Assembly: GCA_019429445.1 (NCBI GenBank)
Contig: JAHYIW010000026.1
Span: 1-39,516 of the forward strand
From: Desulfuromonadaceae bacterium
GTDB lineage: Bacteria > Desulfobacterota > Desulfuromonadia > Desulfuromonadales > JAHYIW01
DNA: 39,516 bases
Direction: 5' to 3'
Shown: in pieces, positions 7,888 to 14,813 of the stretch
Layout of the letters: every line of letters begins with the position of its first letter
Position numbering within the stretch: position 1 is the first letter of the stretch
Notes under the pieces: generated by a model
Seen by the model: the letters and a program-made list of their open reading frames with translations, nothing else
The model's database searches: none
Told to the model about the DNA's origin: nothing
Translations under genes and position numbers: made by a program

Positions 7888-8946
7888 ATGACCAAACCGA
7901 TCATCAAAAACCAGTTTGCCAGCGACAACTACGCCGGAATCTGCCCCGCAGCCTGGCAGGCGATGCATGATGCGAATTCAGGGACGGCCGATGCCTACGG
8001 TGATGACTGGTGGACCGCCAAAGCCTGCGATGCGCTGCGCGACTTTTTCGAGACTGATTGTCAGGTCTTCTTCGTCTTCAACGGCACCGCTGCCAACTCC
8101 CTCGCGCTCTCCGCGCTGTGTCAGTCATATCACAGCATTATTTGCCACGAACTGGCCCATATCGAAACTGACGAATGCGGTGCGCCGGAATTTTTCTCCA
8201 ACGGTGTCAAAATCCTCCTCGTAGCGGGACGCGACGGCAAGGTCGACCTTGACGCCGTAGCGCATACGGTGACCCGGCGCAGCGATATCCACTACCCGAA
8301 ACCGAAAGTGTTGAGCATCACCCAGGCCACCGAGATCGGCGGCGTCTATTCGGTCAACGAACTGCACGCGGTAAAAGACACGGCGGCGCGCTTTAACCTG
8401 CGCCTGCACATGGACGGCGCACGCTTCGCCAACGCTGTGGCCTCATTACAGGTCGCGCCGAAGGAGCTGACCTGGCAGGCGGGGGTCGATGTGCTGACCT
8501 TCGGCGGCACCAAAAACGGCATGGCGGTCGGTGAAGCGGTGGTGTTTTTCAACAAGGAGCTGGCCAGGGAGTTTGACTACCGTTGCAAGCAGGCCGGGCA
8601 ACTGGCCAGCAAGATGCGTTTTCTGGCCGCGCCCTGGGTTGGTATGCTGGAGAGTGGTGCACTGCTGGGCCACGCCGTTCACGCCAACACCATGGCGCGG
8701 AAACTGGCGGAGCAACTGCACCGCTGCAGCGAGATTGAGGTCGTCCACCCGGTTGAGGCAAATGCCGTCTTTGTCCGCATGCCGCAAACATTGCTGACCG
8801 GATTGAGCGTGCGCGGCTGGAAGTTTTATACGTTTATCGGTAGCGGGGAAGCACGGCTGATGTGTTCGTGGCAGACAACGGAGGCAGATATCGCGGATTT
8901 TGTCGCCGATGTTACTGCTTTGGCGGCAAGACCAACGCCCGCCTGA
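7888..8946 (+). CDS. ltaE: Low-specificity L-threonine aldolase
   Basis: This 352-residue fold-type I PLP enzyme cleaves L-threonine/allo-threonine to glycine and acetaldehyde. Typical features are SDNYAGICP at the start, FVFNGTAANSLAL, HETDECGAPEFFS-type residues near 90-104, HMDGARFANA (the Asp contacting the PLP ring nitrogen) at 174-183, and the Schiff-base lysine in TFGGTKNG (K209). ATG 7888 is chosen because AAGGAG lies 7 nt upstream; an upstream GTG at 7870 has no such site. It follows kamA by 88 bp and may share its transcript. It probably serves glycine supply or threonine breakdown. Confidence 0.92.
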   Translation: MTKPIIKNQFASDNYAGICPAAWQAMHDANSGTADAYGDDWWTAKACDALRDFFETDCQVFFVFNGTAANSLALSALCQSYHSIICHELAHIETDECGAPEFFSNGVKILLVAGRDGKVDLDAVAHTVTRRSDIHYPKPKVLSITQATEIGGVYSVNELHAVKDTAARFNLRLHMDGARFANAVASLQVAPKELTWQAGVDVLTFGGTKNGMAVGEAVVFFNKELAREFDYRCKQAGQLASKMRFLAAPWVGMLESGALLGHAVHANTMARKLAEQLHRCSEIEVVHPVEANAVFVRMPQTLLTGLSVRGWKFYTFIGSGEARLMCSWQTTEADIADFVADVTALAARPTPA

Positions 8947-8956
8947 AACGCGGGCG
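8936..8956 (+). terminator. Weak hairpin at end of threonine aldolase gene
   Basis: A 7-bp GC stem (8936-8942 with 8950-8956) overlaps the stop codon region but is followed by CTTAATG rather than a T-run. Termination may be weak or factor-dependent. Confidence 0.35.
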
Positions 8957-9066
8957 CTTAATGATTGGGAATGGGCGGCAATCGGAGCGGACAGCGTGCA
9001 AACCGGCAGGTTTTTATTAAATTGGCGACGAACTGATCAAATTACCACGCAGGAGAATTCAGAATT

Positions 9067-9214
9067 GATGCACTCGCAAAAAAAATGAGATGGCCAAGCA
9101 AAAATTTCGTCCTGCAAGGCTTGGTGTTTTTCAGGGACGAAGGCCTACATCAGGTAGGTCGAGGTCCTGAAAAACCAGCGTAACGCCGGAGGCCGGACTT
9201 TTTGCGATGCCATC
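9067..9214 (+). mobile_element. ~150-bp palindromic dispersed repeat, copy 1 (MITE-like)
   Basis: The element begins GATGCACTCGCAAAAA and ends with an imperfect inverse of that (TTTTTGCGATGCCATC), 13 of 16 terminal positions matching. A central hairpin pairs 9127-9135 with 9166-9174 and 9144-9148 with 9154-9158. Two more copies in the same orientation lie at 32505-32654 and 38601-38750. No protein is encoded. It fills most of the 333-bp gap between the aldolase gene and the tRNA. It could be a non-autonomous transposable element moved by a transposase elsewhere, or a repeat-encoded structured RNA. Confidence 0.85.
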
Positions 9215-9223
9215 AAAATTAGG

Positions 9224-9252
9224 TTGAATCCCCCTGCGGATTATGCTAATCA
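9224..9252 (+). promoter_or_regulatory. Candidate sigma-70 promoter for tRNA-Thr
   Basis: TTGAAT (9224-9229), a 17-nt spacer and TAATCA (9247-9252) with an extended TGC just before it. The tRNA starts 28 nt downstream. Confidence 0.45.
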
Positions 9253-9279
9253 TTCGAACCCTGACTGCATCGCTTGCAC

Positions 9280-9355
9280 GCCGCTATAGCTCAGCCGGTA
9301 GAGCAGCTCACTCGTAATGAGCAGGTCGTCCGTTCGATTCGGATTAGCGGCTCCA
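9280..9355 (+). tRNA. tRNA-Thr (anticodon CGU)
   Basis: A complete 76-nt cloverleaf is visible. The acceptor stem GCCGCTA (9280-9286) pairs with TAGCGGC (9345-9351), followed by discriminator T and an encoded CCA. The D arm is GCTCAGCCGGTAGAGC, the anticodon arm has loop CTCGTAA giving anticodon CGU, and the T arm contains GTTCGATTC. It reads ACG threonine codons. The gene stands alone with its own terminator. Confidence 0.93.
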
Positions 9356-9360
9356 CTATC

Positions 9361-9406
9361 AACAAAGCAGGGATTCGGAGCATGACGAATCCCTGCTTTG
9401 TTTTAT
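9361..9406 (+). terminator. Rho-independent terminator after tRNA-Thr
   Basis: A perfect 17-bp stem (9361-9377 with 9386-9402) with an 8-nt loop is followed by TTATCT. It ends the tRNA transcript and insulates the cytochrome gene. Confidence 0.9.
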
Positions 9407-9460
9407 CTACCCTCCCACCAAAGCCCGCAGCAAATCACCATTAACGAAGACAAATTTTTC

Positions 9461-9489
9461 TTGACAGCAGATCGGCCAACGCATAAACT
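9461..9489 (+). promoter_or_regulatory. Sigma-70 promoter of cytochrome c3 gene
   Basis: TTGACA (9461-9466), a 17-nt spacer and TAAACT (9484-9489). The -35 box is perfect. The start codon is 41 nt downstream. Confidence 0.65.
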
Positions 9490-9530
9490 GTCCCAAATTC
9501 AACCATTCTAATCTTTTGGAGGTCAATGAC

Positions 9531-9845
9531 ATGAAAAAACTGTTGGTACTTGTTGCGGTGGCCGTTTTTGTTGCGGGTTTTTCGCTGACGTCGTTTGCTA
9601 GTGGTCCTGCCGACATAACCTTTGAAGCAAAAACGGGCAATGTTGCGTTCCCGCATGCAGCACACCAGGGGAAAGTCTCGGACTGCAACACATGTCACCA
9701 CAAAGGGACTGACGATCCCAAGTGCTCCACCTGTCACGACGGCACCAAAGCGCCCAAAGCGAAAGACGCTTATCACAAGCAGTGCAAGAACTGTCACAAA
9801 AAAATGGGTGGCCCGACCGGCTGCAAGGAATGTCACGTAAAATAG
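9531..9845 (+). CDS. Periplasmic tetraheme cytochrome c3 family protein
   Basis: This 104-residue protein has a Sec signal peptide (residues 1-23, ending SFA). The mature domain of about 80 residues has four CXXCH heme sites (Cys52-His56, Cys65-His69, Cys85-His89, Cys98-His102). Four candidate distal histidines (H42, H45, H57, H82) are spaced as in class III cytochromes. It is as small as the triheme PpcA-type c7 of Geobacter but keeps the extra heme of c3. It should shuttle low-potential electrons through the periplasm. ATG 9531 is chosen over a TTG at 9516, because GGAGG lies 8 nt before it. It is monocistronic, with a strong promoter and terminator. Confidence 0.92.
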   Translation: MKKLLVLVAVAVFVAGFSLTSFASGPADITFEAKTGNVAFPHAAHQGKVSDCNTCHHKGTDDPKCSTCHDGTKAPKAKDAYHKQCKNCHKKMGGPTGCKECHVK

Positions 9846-9872
9846 ATTGCTTTATTTTATTACTGAGCAAAC

Positions 9873-9904
9873 AAAAAGGCTCCCGAAAAGGGGGCCTTTT
9901 TGTT
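9873..9904 (+). terminator. Rho-independent terminator after cytochrome c3 gene
   Basis: The stem AAAAAGGCTCCC / GGGGGCCTTTTT around a GAAAA loop is followed by GTTTG. Confidence 0.85.
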
Positions 9905-9929
9905 TGTGTGGAGCCCATTATGTCGCACA

Positions 9930-9957
9930 TTGCACTGGTACAGATTTATGATACAAT
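9930..9957 (+). promoter_or_regulatory. Candidate sigma-70 promoter of superoxide reductase gene
   Basis: TTGCAC (9930-9935), a 16-nt spacer and TACAAT (9952-9957). AGGAGG follows about 37 nt downstream, just before the start codon. Confidence 0.55.
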
Positions 9958-10006
9958 TTCCCGCGTCGATTTTAAATCATTCAACGCCAACTCAGGAGGT
10001 AGATAA

Positions 10007-10387
10007 ATGAGCGAAAAATTACAGATTTACAAGTGCTCGGTGTGCGGGAATATTGTTGAAGTGGTTCATGCGGGGAAGGGGGCTCTTGCCTGTTGTAATC
10101 AGGCAATGGTACTGCAAAGTGAAAACACCACTGACGCCGCACAGGAAAAACATGTCCCGGTGATCGAAAAAACTGCGGACGGCTATAAGGTCACCATCGG
10201 CAGTGTCGCGCACCCGATGCAAGAGGAACATTACATCGAGTGGATTGAGCTGCTGGCGGACGGCAAGGCTTACACCCAGTTCCTGAAACCGGGCGATGCA
10301 CCGACCGCTACCTTTCAGATCAAGGCAAACAAAGTTACCGCGCGTGAGTTCTGCAACCTGCATGGTCACTGGTCAGCCAAAGCTTAA
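10007..10387 (+). CDS. dfx: Desulfoferrodoxin (2Fe superoxide reductase)
   Basis: This 126-residue protein reduces superoxide to hydrogen peroxide in the cytoplasm of anaerobes without releasing oxygen. The N-terminal desulforedoxin-like domain binds a rubredoxin-type iron through Cys10, Cys13, Cys29 and Cys30. The catalytic domain has the Fe(His)4Cys ligands H49, H69, H75, C116 and H119, and the conserved Glu47 in the EKHVP motif. All residues of a class I (2Fe) enzyme are present and the length is normal. It starts at ATG 10007 with AGGAGGT upstream. It is monocistronic and convergent with the polyferredoxin gene, sharing a bidirectional terminator with it. Confidence 0.95.
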   Translation: MSEKLQIYKCSVCGNIVEVVHAGKGALACCNQAMVLQSENTTDAAQEKHVPVIEKTADGYKVTIGSVAHPMQEEHYIEWIELLADGKAYTQFLKPGDAPTATFQIKANKVTAREFCNLHGHWSAKA

Positions 10388-10393
10388 AGACCA

Positions 10394-10422
10394 CGCGGCG
10401 GCCACTCACTGTGGCCGCCGCG
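10394..10422. terminator. Bidirectional terminator between dfx and the 13-gene operon
   Basis: A perfect 12-bp GC-rich stem (10394-10405 with 10411-10422) has a 5-nt loop. The plus strand continues CTTTATAATTT; the minus strand is less T-rich (CTTTAAGCTTT). It is the only terminator I can find at the 3' end of the minus-strand operon. Confidence 0.7.
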
Positions 10423-10455
10423 CTTTATAATTTCTCGCCAAAATTCAGCAAACGC

Positions 10456-12018
10456 TCAGCTGTAACCATCCGCCACCGTCACGTCCCTCTTGCGCCGACT
10501 TTCGCCCTGATTGATCACCCGGATCGCGCTCGTCCCCTCCACCGGGCATTTGGTCTCGCAAATCCCGCAACCGATACAGAGTTTGTCCACCACCTGCGGA
10601 ATCTTGATGCGGCGTGTCTCGCCGTTGACTAACACGTCCTGCTCCGCAAAGATGATCGCCTTCGACCCGGTCGGACAGTGTTCCTCACAAACCAGACATT
10701 CTTCATGTTTGGCAAACGGCAGGCAGCGGTTCTTGTCGAAGACCGCCAGACCGATCACGGTCTGGCGCTTCTGCTCCAGCGGTAACCGCTTGATCGCTCC
10801 GGTCGGGCAGACCTGACCGCAGAGGGTGCAGTTGTATTCACAATAGCCGATACGCGGGATCAAAAGCGGCGTCCACAGACCGACCGGGCCCGCCTGACCG
10901 AGGGCGGGATGGAGGGCACCGCCGATACAGACGCGCATACACTCGCCGCAACGGATACAGCGCTGTAAAAATTCCATTTCTGTCGCCGCTCCGGGAGGGC
11001 GCAAGAGATAAGAATCGAGCTTGACCGCTGCCGGGGTGGCACGTACCACCGGAGCAAACAGAGCTCCGGCAGCGAGCGAGGCCACGACCCCGCGCCGGGT
11101 CAGATCGACCCCCGGCCGCCGCCCGGAGGGTTGCCGGAACGCAAAGTCGACGCGCTCATGGGGGCAGTAATCGAGACAATCGAGACACAGCACACATTCG
11201 CTGCTGTGCTGCCCCGACTCATCCGCTGCGGACATGCGACAGGCACTGTTGCACACCTTGCAGTCGTTACAGGCTCCCGCCGGTATGCGGCGCAACAGGG
11301 CATGGCCACTACATAGTCCGAGCAGCGCGCCGAGCGGACAAAGGTTTTTGCACCAGAACCGGCGCTCAATTTTTTCCAGCAGCAGAATCGCCACAAAGAC
11401 CAGCAGGGTAAAGACTCCCAGTTGATAATAGGGCTGATAAAAGGCCATCAGGTGATCACGAAAAAACGGATAAGATCGATTGACCGCGTCACCAACAAGA
11501 GGCACCGGCTGGGCGTAGGTGAGATCGAACAGGGCGTTCAGGATCAGGTTGAAAGCCGGGTAGATTGCCAGCGTCAGCGTCCGCAAAAAGATCGCCAATG
11601 GATCAAAGAGACCGAGGAGCTGGACACCGAAGAATGCCGCGCCGAGCAGGCCGATCAACAACAGATATTTGACCCGTCGCCAGCGATAATCGACGGCATG
11701 GCCAGACGCCGACAGCTGCGCCCCACACCCGTCGAGGGTGGCGCCAAGCGGGCAGATCCAGCCGCAGAAAAACCGTCCCAGCAGGATGGTCAGAAGTACC
11801 AGCAGCAGCGCAGGCCACAGCAATGCCCAGCCAAAACCGCCCGGTGCCAGCAGATCTGCCAACGCGGCAAGCGGATCAAGACGAAAGAGGAGACTGACCG
11901 GGTACGGGAGTTCATCGAGTCCGCGATATTCGGTCTGCCAGAACAGCCAGACAAAGAGGGCCAGACAGACGCTTTGCGATAGTTGCCGCAAGCGGCGCAA
12001 ACGGCTGGTACGCAGCAT
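10456..12018 (-). CDS. NapH-type membrane polyferredoxin fused to a periplasmic-type ferredoxin
   Basis: This 520-residue protein has an N-terminal NapH/NosR-like membrane domain (residues ~1-220, four or more helices) with CGWICPLG (85-92) and CKNLCPLG (223-230). A 4Fe-4S pair follows (CNDCKVCNSAC, CVLCLDCLDYC). Then comes an internal twin-arginine-like segment (LTRRGVVASLAAGALFAPVV, ~306-325) and a NapG-like region with about four more clusters, among them CIRCGECMRVC, CTLCGQVCPTG and CIGCGICETKC. It resembles NapH and NapG joined in one chain and should carry electrons from the quinone pool or cytoplasm to the periplasmic side. ATG 12018 lies 1 nt after the DUF362 stop; upstream in-frame starts would overlap that gene. 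Its partner is probably the DUF362 protein. Confidence 0.85.
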   Translation of the reverse strand: MLRTSRLRRLRQLSQSVCLALFVWLFWQTEYRGLDELPYPVSLLFRLDPLAALADLLAPGGFGWALLWPALLLVLLTILLGRFFCGWICPLGATLDGCGAQLSASGHAVDYRWRRVKYLLLIGLLGAAFFGVQLLGLFDPLAIFLRTLTLAIYPAFNLILNALFDLTYAQPVPLVGDAVNRSYPFFRDHLMAFYQPYYQLGVFTLLVFVAILLLEKIERRFWCKNLCPLGALLGLCSGHALLRRIPAGACNDCKVCNSACRMSAADESGQHSSECVLCLDCLDYCPHERVDFAFRQPSGRRPGVDLTRRGVVASLAAGALFAPVVRATPAAVKLDSYLLRPPGAATEMEFLQRCIRCGECMRVCIGGALHPALGQAGPVGLWTPLLIPRIGYCEYNCTLCGQVCPTGAIKRLPLEQKRQTVIGLAVFDKNRCLPFAKHEECLVCEEHCPTGSKAIIFAEQDVLVNGETRRIKIPQVVDKLCIGCGICETKCPVEGTSAIRVINQGESRRKRDVTVADGYS

Positions 12019-12019
12019 C

Positions 12020-12934
12020 TCAGACCCGCCGCATCCGGGCCAGGTCGATCCCCCCCAGACCACGCCTGGCGGCAGCGGCAAGGGTCGGAATGTCGTGAGG
12101 TTGAAAGCCAAAGAGGGTTGCCGCGTAGCTGTCGGCCGCGACAATGTCAGGGGACGCGATCAGCGTGTCGAGTTGCCGGACATCCTCCGCTCGCCCCCCT
12201 TGCGGACCGTTGGCCACCAGAATCCGGGTGGCATCGATGACGGTCAGATCGGAGTGAACGACCAGATTGATATCACACAGCGCCGCGGCGATATTGCGAT
12301 GCAGGACGCCGCGATTGCCGCCAATCACCCCCATAATATTTTTCATCCCGAGGGTCAGTTTTGAAATCGAGTGATGTTTGGCAATCGGCACATTGATCAA
12401 CCGATCAGCTTCCAGCGCGGGCTGATAGAACTCCCATTCACGCAGTTCTTGACCATCTTTGATCACCAGTTTCTGGTAGGCACGACGATCCATGTATTCA
12501 ACCGTCACCCGCTCGGAGCGCAGTGCTTCAACCGCTGCGGCGATGCCACTCTGGGCATAACAGCGCCGTGGATCGTTGCAGGTTCGATCAAACACCCGCA
12601 CCCTTTTCGCCCCCGCTTCGAGACAGGCCGTGACCAGCGTGGCAACCAATTCGGGGGAGGTGTTTGCCGCCAGCTCCGGGGTCCGGTCCCAGCCGATATT
12701 CGGTTTGACCACCACCGTCTCGCCGCGCTTGACGTAGTTCTCCATCCCGCCGAGCGCCGCCAGGGTATCGATCACCAGCTGCTCGATATTCTTCCCGGTG
12801 CGTACCGCCAGCAGCGACCCTTCCGCTGCAAACACCGGTCGGGAGGGGAGCGCCAGAATCGGCACCGCACCGCCCACGGTACTCAACAGCGCAGCACGCA
12901 ATGACTGACGAATAAACTCACGACGATCAAGCAT
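12020..12934 (-). CDS. Tat-exported DUF362 protein
   Basis: This 304-residue protein begins MLDRREFIRQSLRAALLSTV, a twin-arginine-type signal (DRREFI) with a hydrophobic stretch and a likely cut after PVFA. The rest matches DUF362: ETVVVKPNIGWDR, RVRVFDRTCNDPRRCYAQSG, NVPIAKHHSISKLTLGMKN, VIDATRILVANGPQGG. DUF362 proteins often sit beside ferredoxins and are usually annotated as iron-sulfur related, though this one has few cysteines. It lies 1 nt before the polyferredoxin gene, so the two are co-expressed and probably act together. The reaction is unknown. Confidence 0.82.
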   Translation of the reverse strand: MLDRREFIRQSLRAALLSTVGGAVPILALPSRPVFAAEGSLLAVRTGKNIEQLVIDTLAALGGMENYVKRGETVVVKPNIGWDRTPELAANTSPELVATLVTACLEAGAKRVRVFDRTCNDPRRCYAQSGIAAAVEALRSERVTVEYMDRRAYQKLVIKDGQELREWEFYQPALEADRLINVPIAKHHSISKLTLGMKNIMGVIGGNRGVLHRNIAAALCDINLVVHSDLTVIDATRILVANGPQGGRAEDVRQLDTLIASPDIVAADSYAATLFGFQPHDIPTLAAAARRGLGGIDLARMRRV

Positions 12935-12985
12935 GGTGCTTTCCTTTACCCCGTTGATCTGCCAGACAACATCACCGGGCTCAAT

Positions 12986-13591
12986 TCAGATAAAACGTCC
13001 TGCCTGCAAAAACTTCCGGGCCGCCTCGCGCGGCGACGTAGCGGCCGCCGCTCTTTCCAGCCCTGCCATCGCTTCGCCATCAATGGCACCGCCAAGCTTG
13101 TCGATCAGGCGCGCCAGCGCCGGAAATTTTTTCAAGGTATCTTTACGGACGACCGGTGCTGCCTGGGCAGGAACACCCTCCGGTGCGACCCCATTGGCTT
13201 CAAATCCGAGGGGCTTGAGCCAGATCAGATTCAACTCCTGATTGTAGGTCGACTTGACCGCCTGATAGAGAGCAGCGGCGTCCGCCAGCGGTGCGCGTCC
13301 GAGAATTGTCACCTGACCAACACCGGTGTACTCAACGTACAGATCGATATCGGCCTTCAGCAGCGCCTGATGGGTATCGATATGCGACGGATAGCTGACG
13401 ATCTTGACCGTCGTTCCGGTACGCTCACTGATCAGCAGACCCAACATCTCGGCCAGGATCTCCTGCTGGAGCGTTCCGCTGGCACCGATCACCAACGTCT
13501 TGCCAACACAGCCCCACGCACTCGCCGACAGAAAGGCAAGCAGAACCAATCCTGTCAAAATAATTTTTCCCGCTGTTCTGATGTAACCCAT
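12986..13591 (-). CDS. Minimal OpuAC-like (glycine betaine-type) binding protein
   Basis: This 201-residue protein has a Sec signal peptide (residues ~1-28, ending SAWG). The mature part matches quaternary-amine binding proteins: LVIGASGTLQQEILAEML, then DIDLYVEYTG, LNLIWLKPLGFEA, and a C-terminal APVVRKDTLKKFPALA block. Family members usually have about 270-300 residues. Here the sequence passes from the GFEANG region almost directly to the VVRKDTL region, so most of one lobe seems to be missing. No ABC permease or ATPase is nearby. ATG 13591 has AGGAGG 7 nt upstream; a longer frame to 13729 would overlap the beta-helix gene. It may bind a ligand in a reduced pocket or be structural. Confidence 0.75.
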   Translation of the reverse strand: MGYIRTAGKIILTGLVLLAFLSASAWGCVGKTLVIGASGTLQQEILAEMLGLLISERTGTTVKIVSYPSHIDTHQALLKADIDLYVEYTGVGQVTILGRAPLADAAALYQAVKSTYNQELNLIWLKPLGFEANGVAPEGVPAQAAPVVRKDTLKKFPALARLIDKLGGAIDGEAMAGLERAAAATSPREAARKFLQAGRFI

Positions 13592-13625
13592 CAGCGAACC
13601 TCCTTGCTGATAATCTGTTATTTTC

Positions 13626-14489
13626 TTAGCGGCACTCAGGGTGCAGGGCGATTTCCGCGCCCAGCGGCTCAGGGGTATGAACCCGCCCCAATGCACGATC
13701 GCTGCGCTGGTCAAAGATTGATGCGGCAATCACGGCGGGATCGGTGGTTCCCCACCAGTTGCGTGGCAGGCTGATGTCAGCGTGCTGATTCAACCCCATT
13801 TTGACCGCATAACGACGACTGCCAACGATGTTGTTCTGTTCGATCACGGTCCTGTTCTCGGCACGCGTTACGACAAAGATGCCGATCTCGTTGTCACGGA
13901 TATCGTTGTGGTGAATCTGCGCCGTTCCCCGTCGTTCTTCGTAGCGCAAACCGTGAGTGTTCTCATAGATACGATTCCCCGACAGTTCCAGCCTGACGGT
14001 TGAAAATCGCACCCCGTCAACGTTGTAACGAAAGATCGAATCGACCACCCGGGCGGCACAAAAGTGGATCTGAATCCCGCTGTAGGCATATTCGGAGAGC
14101 AGGTGGGCAACCTCCCCTTTCCGCGCAAAGTCGAGATAGAGATATTTCCAGTCGGCCGGTTGCGGATTTGGCGCGGCGCTGGTGAGGACAATCGGCGCGG
14201 CGGCGGTACCGACAGCGATCAATTCCCCCTCGACCATAATCTCCCCGTCGCCGATGCCGTCGCCGTCCCGATCGAAGCGCTCAAAACGTATCCGCGTGCC
14301 GGGCAGGAGGGTCAAAGTGCCGCTCTTTTTGACCGTGACCACGCCCCGGACAAGAATCTCCCCCGACCAGACGACGGCGCTGTCAATCGTCAAATCTTCA
14401 TCGATCAGCTGCGGACGCACCCCCAGACAGCTGCCGAGCAACAGCGGTGCAGCGCAAACAAAGGCAACAAGAGAAAAACGGCTCTTCAC
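13626..14489 (-). CDS. Beta-helix lipoprotein (BH-4)
   Basis: This 287-residue protein starts at GTG 14489, overlapping the DUF3467 stop by one base. A lipoprotein signal ends LLLGSC (Cys ~21). A WSGEILVRGVVTVKKSGTLT strand region, then PGTRIRFERFDRDGDGIGDG with an Asp-rich calcium-like loop, leads into a right-handed parallel beta-helix of NosD/CASH type (repeats such as NRIYENTHGLRY, NDIRDNEIGIFV). It ends in RNWWGTTD, the cap motif shared by the beta-helix proteins of this operon. It is clearly paralogous to the N-terminal half of the 22981-24816 protein but lacks its propeller. It should be a periplasmic or outer-membrane lipoprotein; function unknown. Confidence 0.82.
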   Translation of the reverse strand: MKSRFSLVAFVCAAPLLLGSCLGVRPQLIDEDLTIDSAVVWSGEILVRGVVTVKKSGTLTLLPGTRIRFERFDRDGDGIGDGEIMVEGELIAVGTAAAPIVLTSAAPNPQPADWKYLYLDFARKGEVAHLLSEYAYSGIQIHFCAARVVDSIFRYNVDGVRFSTVRLELSGNRIYENTHGLRYEERRGTAQIHHNDIRDNEIGIFVVTRAENRTVIEQNNIVGSRRYAVKMGLNQHADISLPRNWWGTTDPAVIAASIFDQRSDRALGRVHTPEPLGAEIALHPECR

Positions 14490-14800
14490 TAGTGATAACC
14501 TTCAACCTCCGGTGCGGCGACCTGGTGATTGAGGTTGATGGTGCCGAACTGCTGCTCGTATTTGGCGACACTGTCCTGCAAGACCAGCAACAGTCGTTTG
14601 ATATGAGCCGGGGATGAAATCACCCGCGAACGGACCTTGGCGCGGGGCGCCTGCGGCTGCACAAAGATAAAGTCAAGGGTAAACTCCGCATCGCTGTGAT
14701 TGACCATCGCCAGATTGGCATAGACCCCCTGGGCGATCTCTTCATCGAGCTGGATGTCTATTTTGACTTCCTTGACTTCCGGTTTTTTCTTCTCGTTCAC
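14489..14800 (-). CDS. DUF3467 family protein
   Basis: This 103-residue cytoplasmic-looking protein starts at GTG 14800 with GGAGAG upstream. The core is typical of DUF3467: DEEIAQGVYANLAMVNHSDA, EFTLDFIFVQPQAPRAKVRS, RVISSPAHIKRLLLVLQDSV and a C-terminal YEQQFG. The family is small and of unknown function. Lacking a signal peptide, it is the only clearly soluble cytoplasmic product in the operon besides possible domains of the membrane proteins. It overlaps the next gene by 1 nt (TAGTG) and follows the Creg-4 stop by 13 nt, which suggests a role in regulating or assembling the system. That role is inferred. Confidence 0.85.
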   Translation of the reverse strand: MNEKKKPEVKEVKIDIQLDEEIAQGVYANLAMVNHSDAEFTLDFIFVQPQAPRAKVRSRVISSPAHIKRLLLVLQDSVAKYEQQFGTINLNHQVAAPEVEGYH

Positions 14801-14813
14801 GTCTCTCTCCTTT

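Noticed and set aside
11422-12364. Plus-strand frames opposite the polyferredoxin and DUF362 genes
   Set aside because: Low-complexity Gln/Arg-rich shadows of conserved minus-strand genes.
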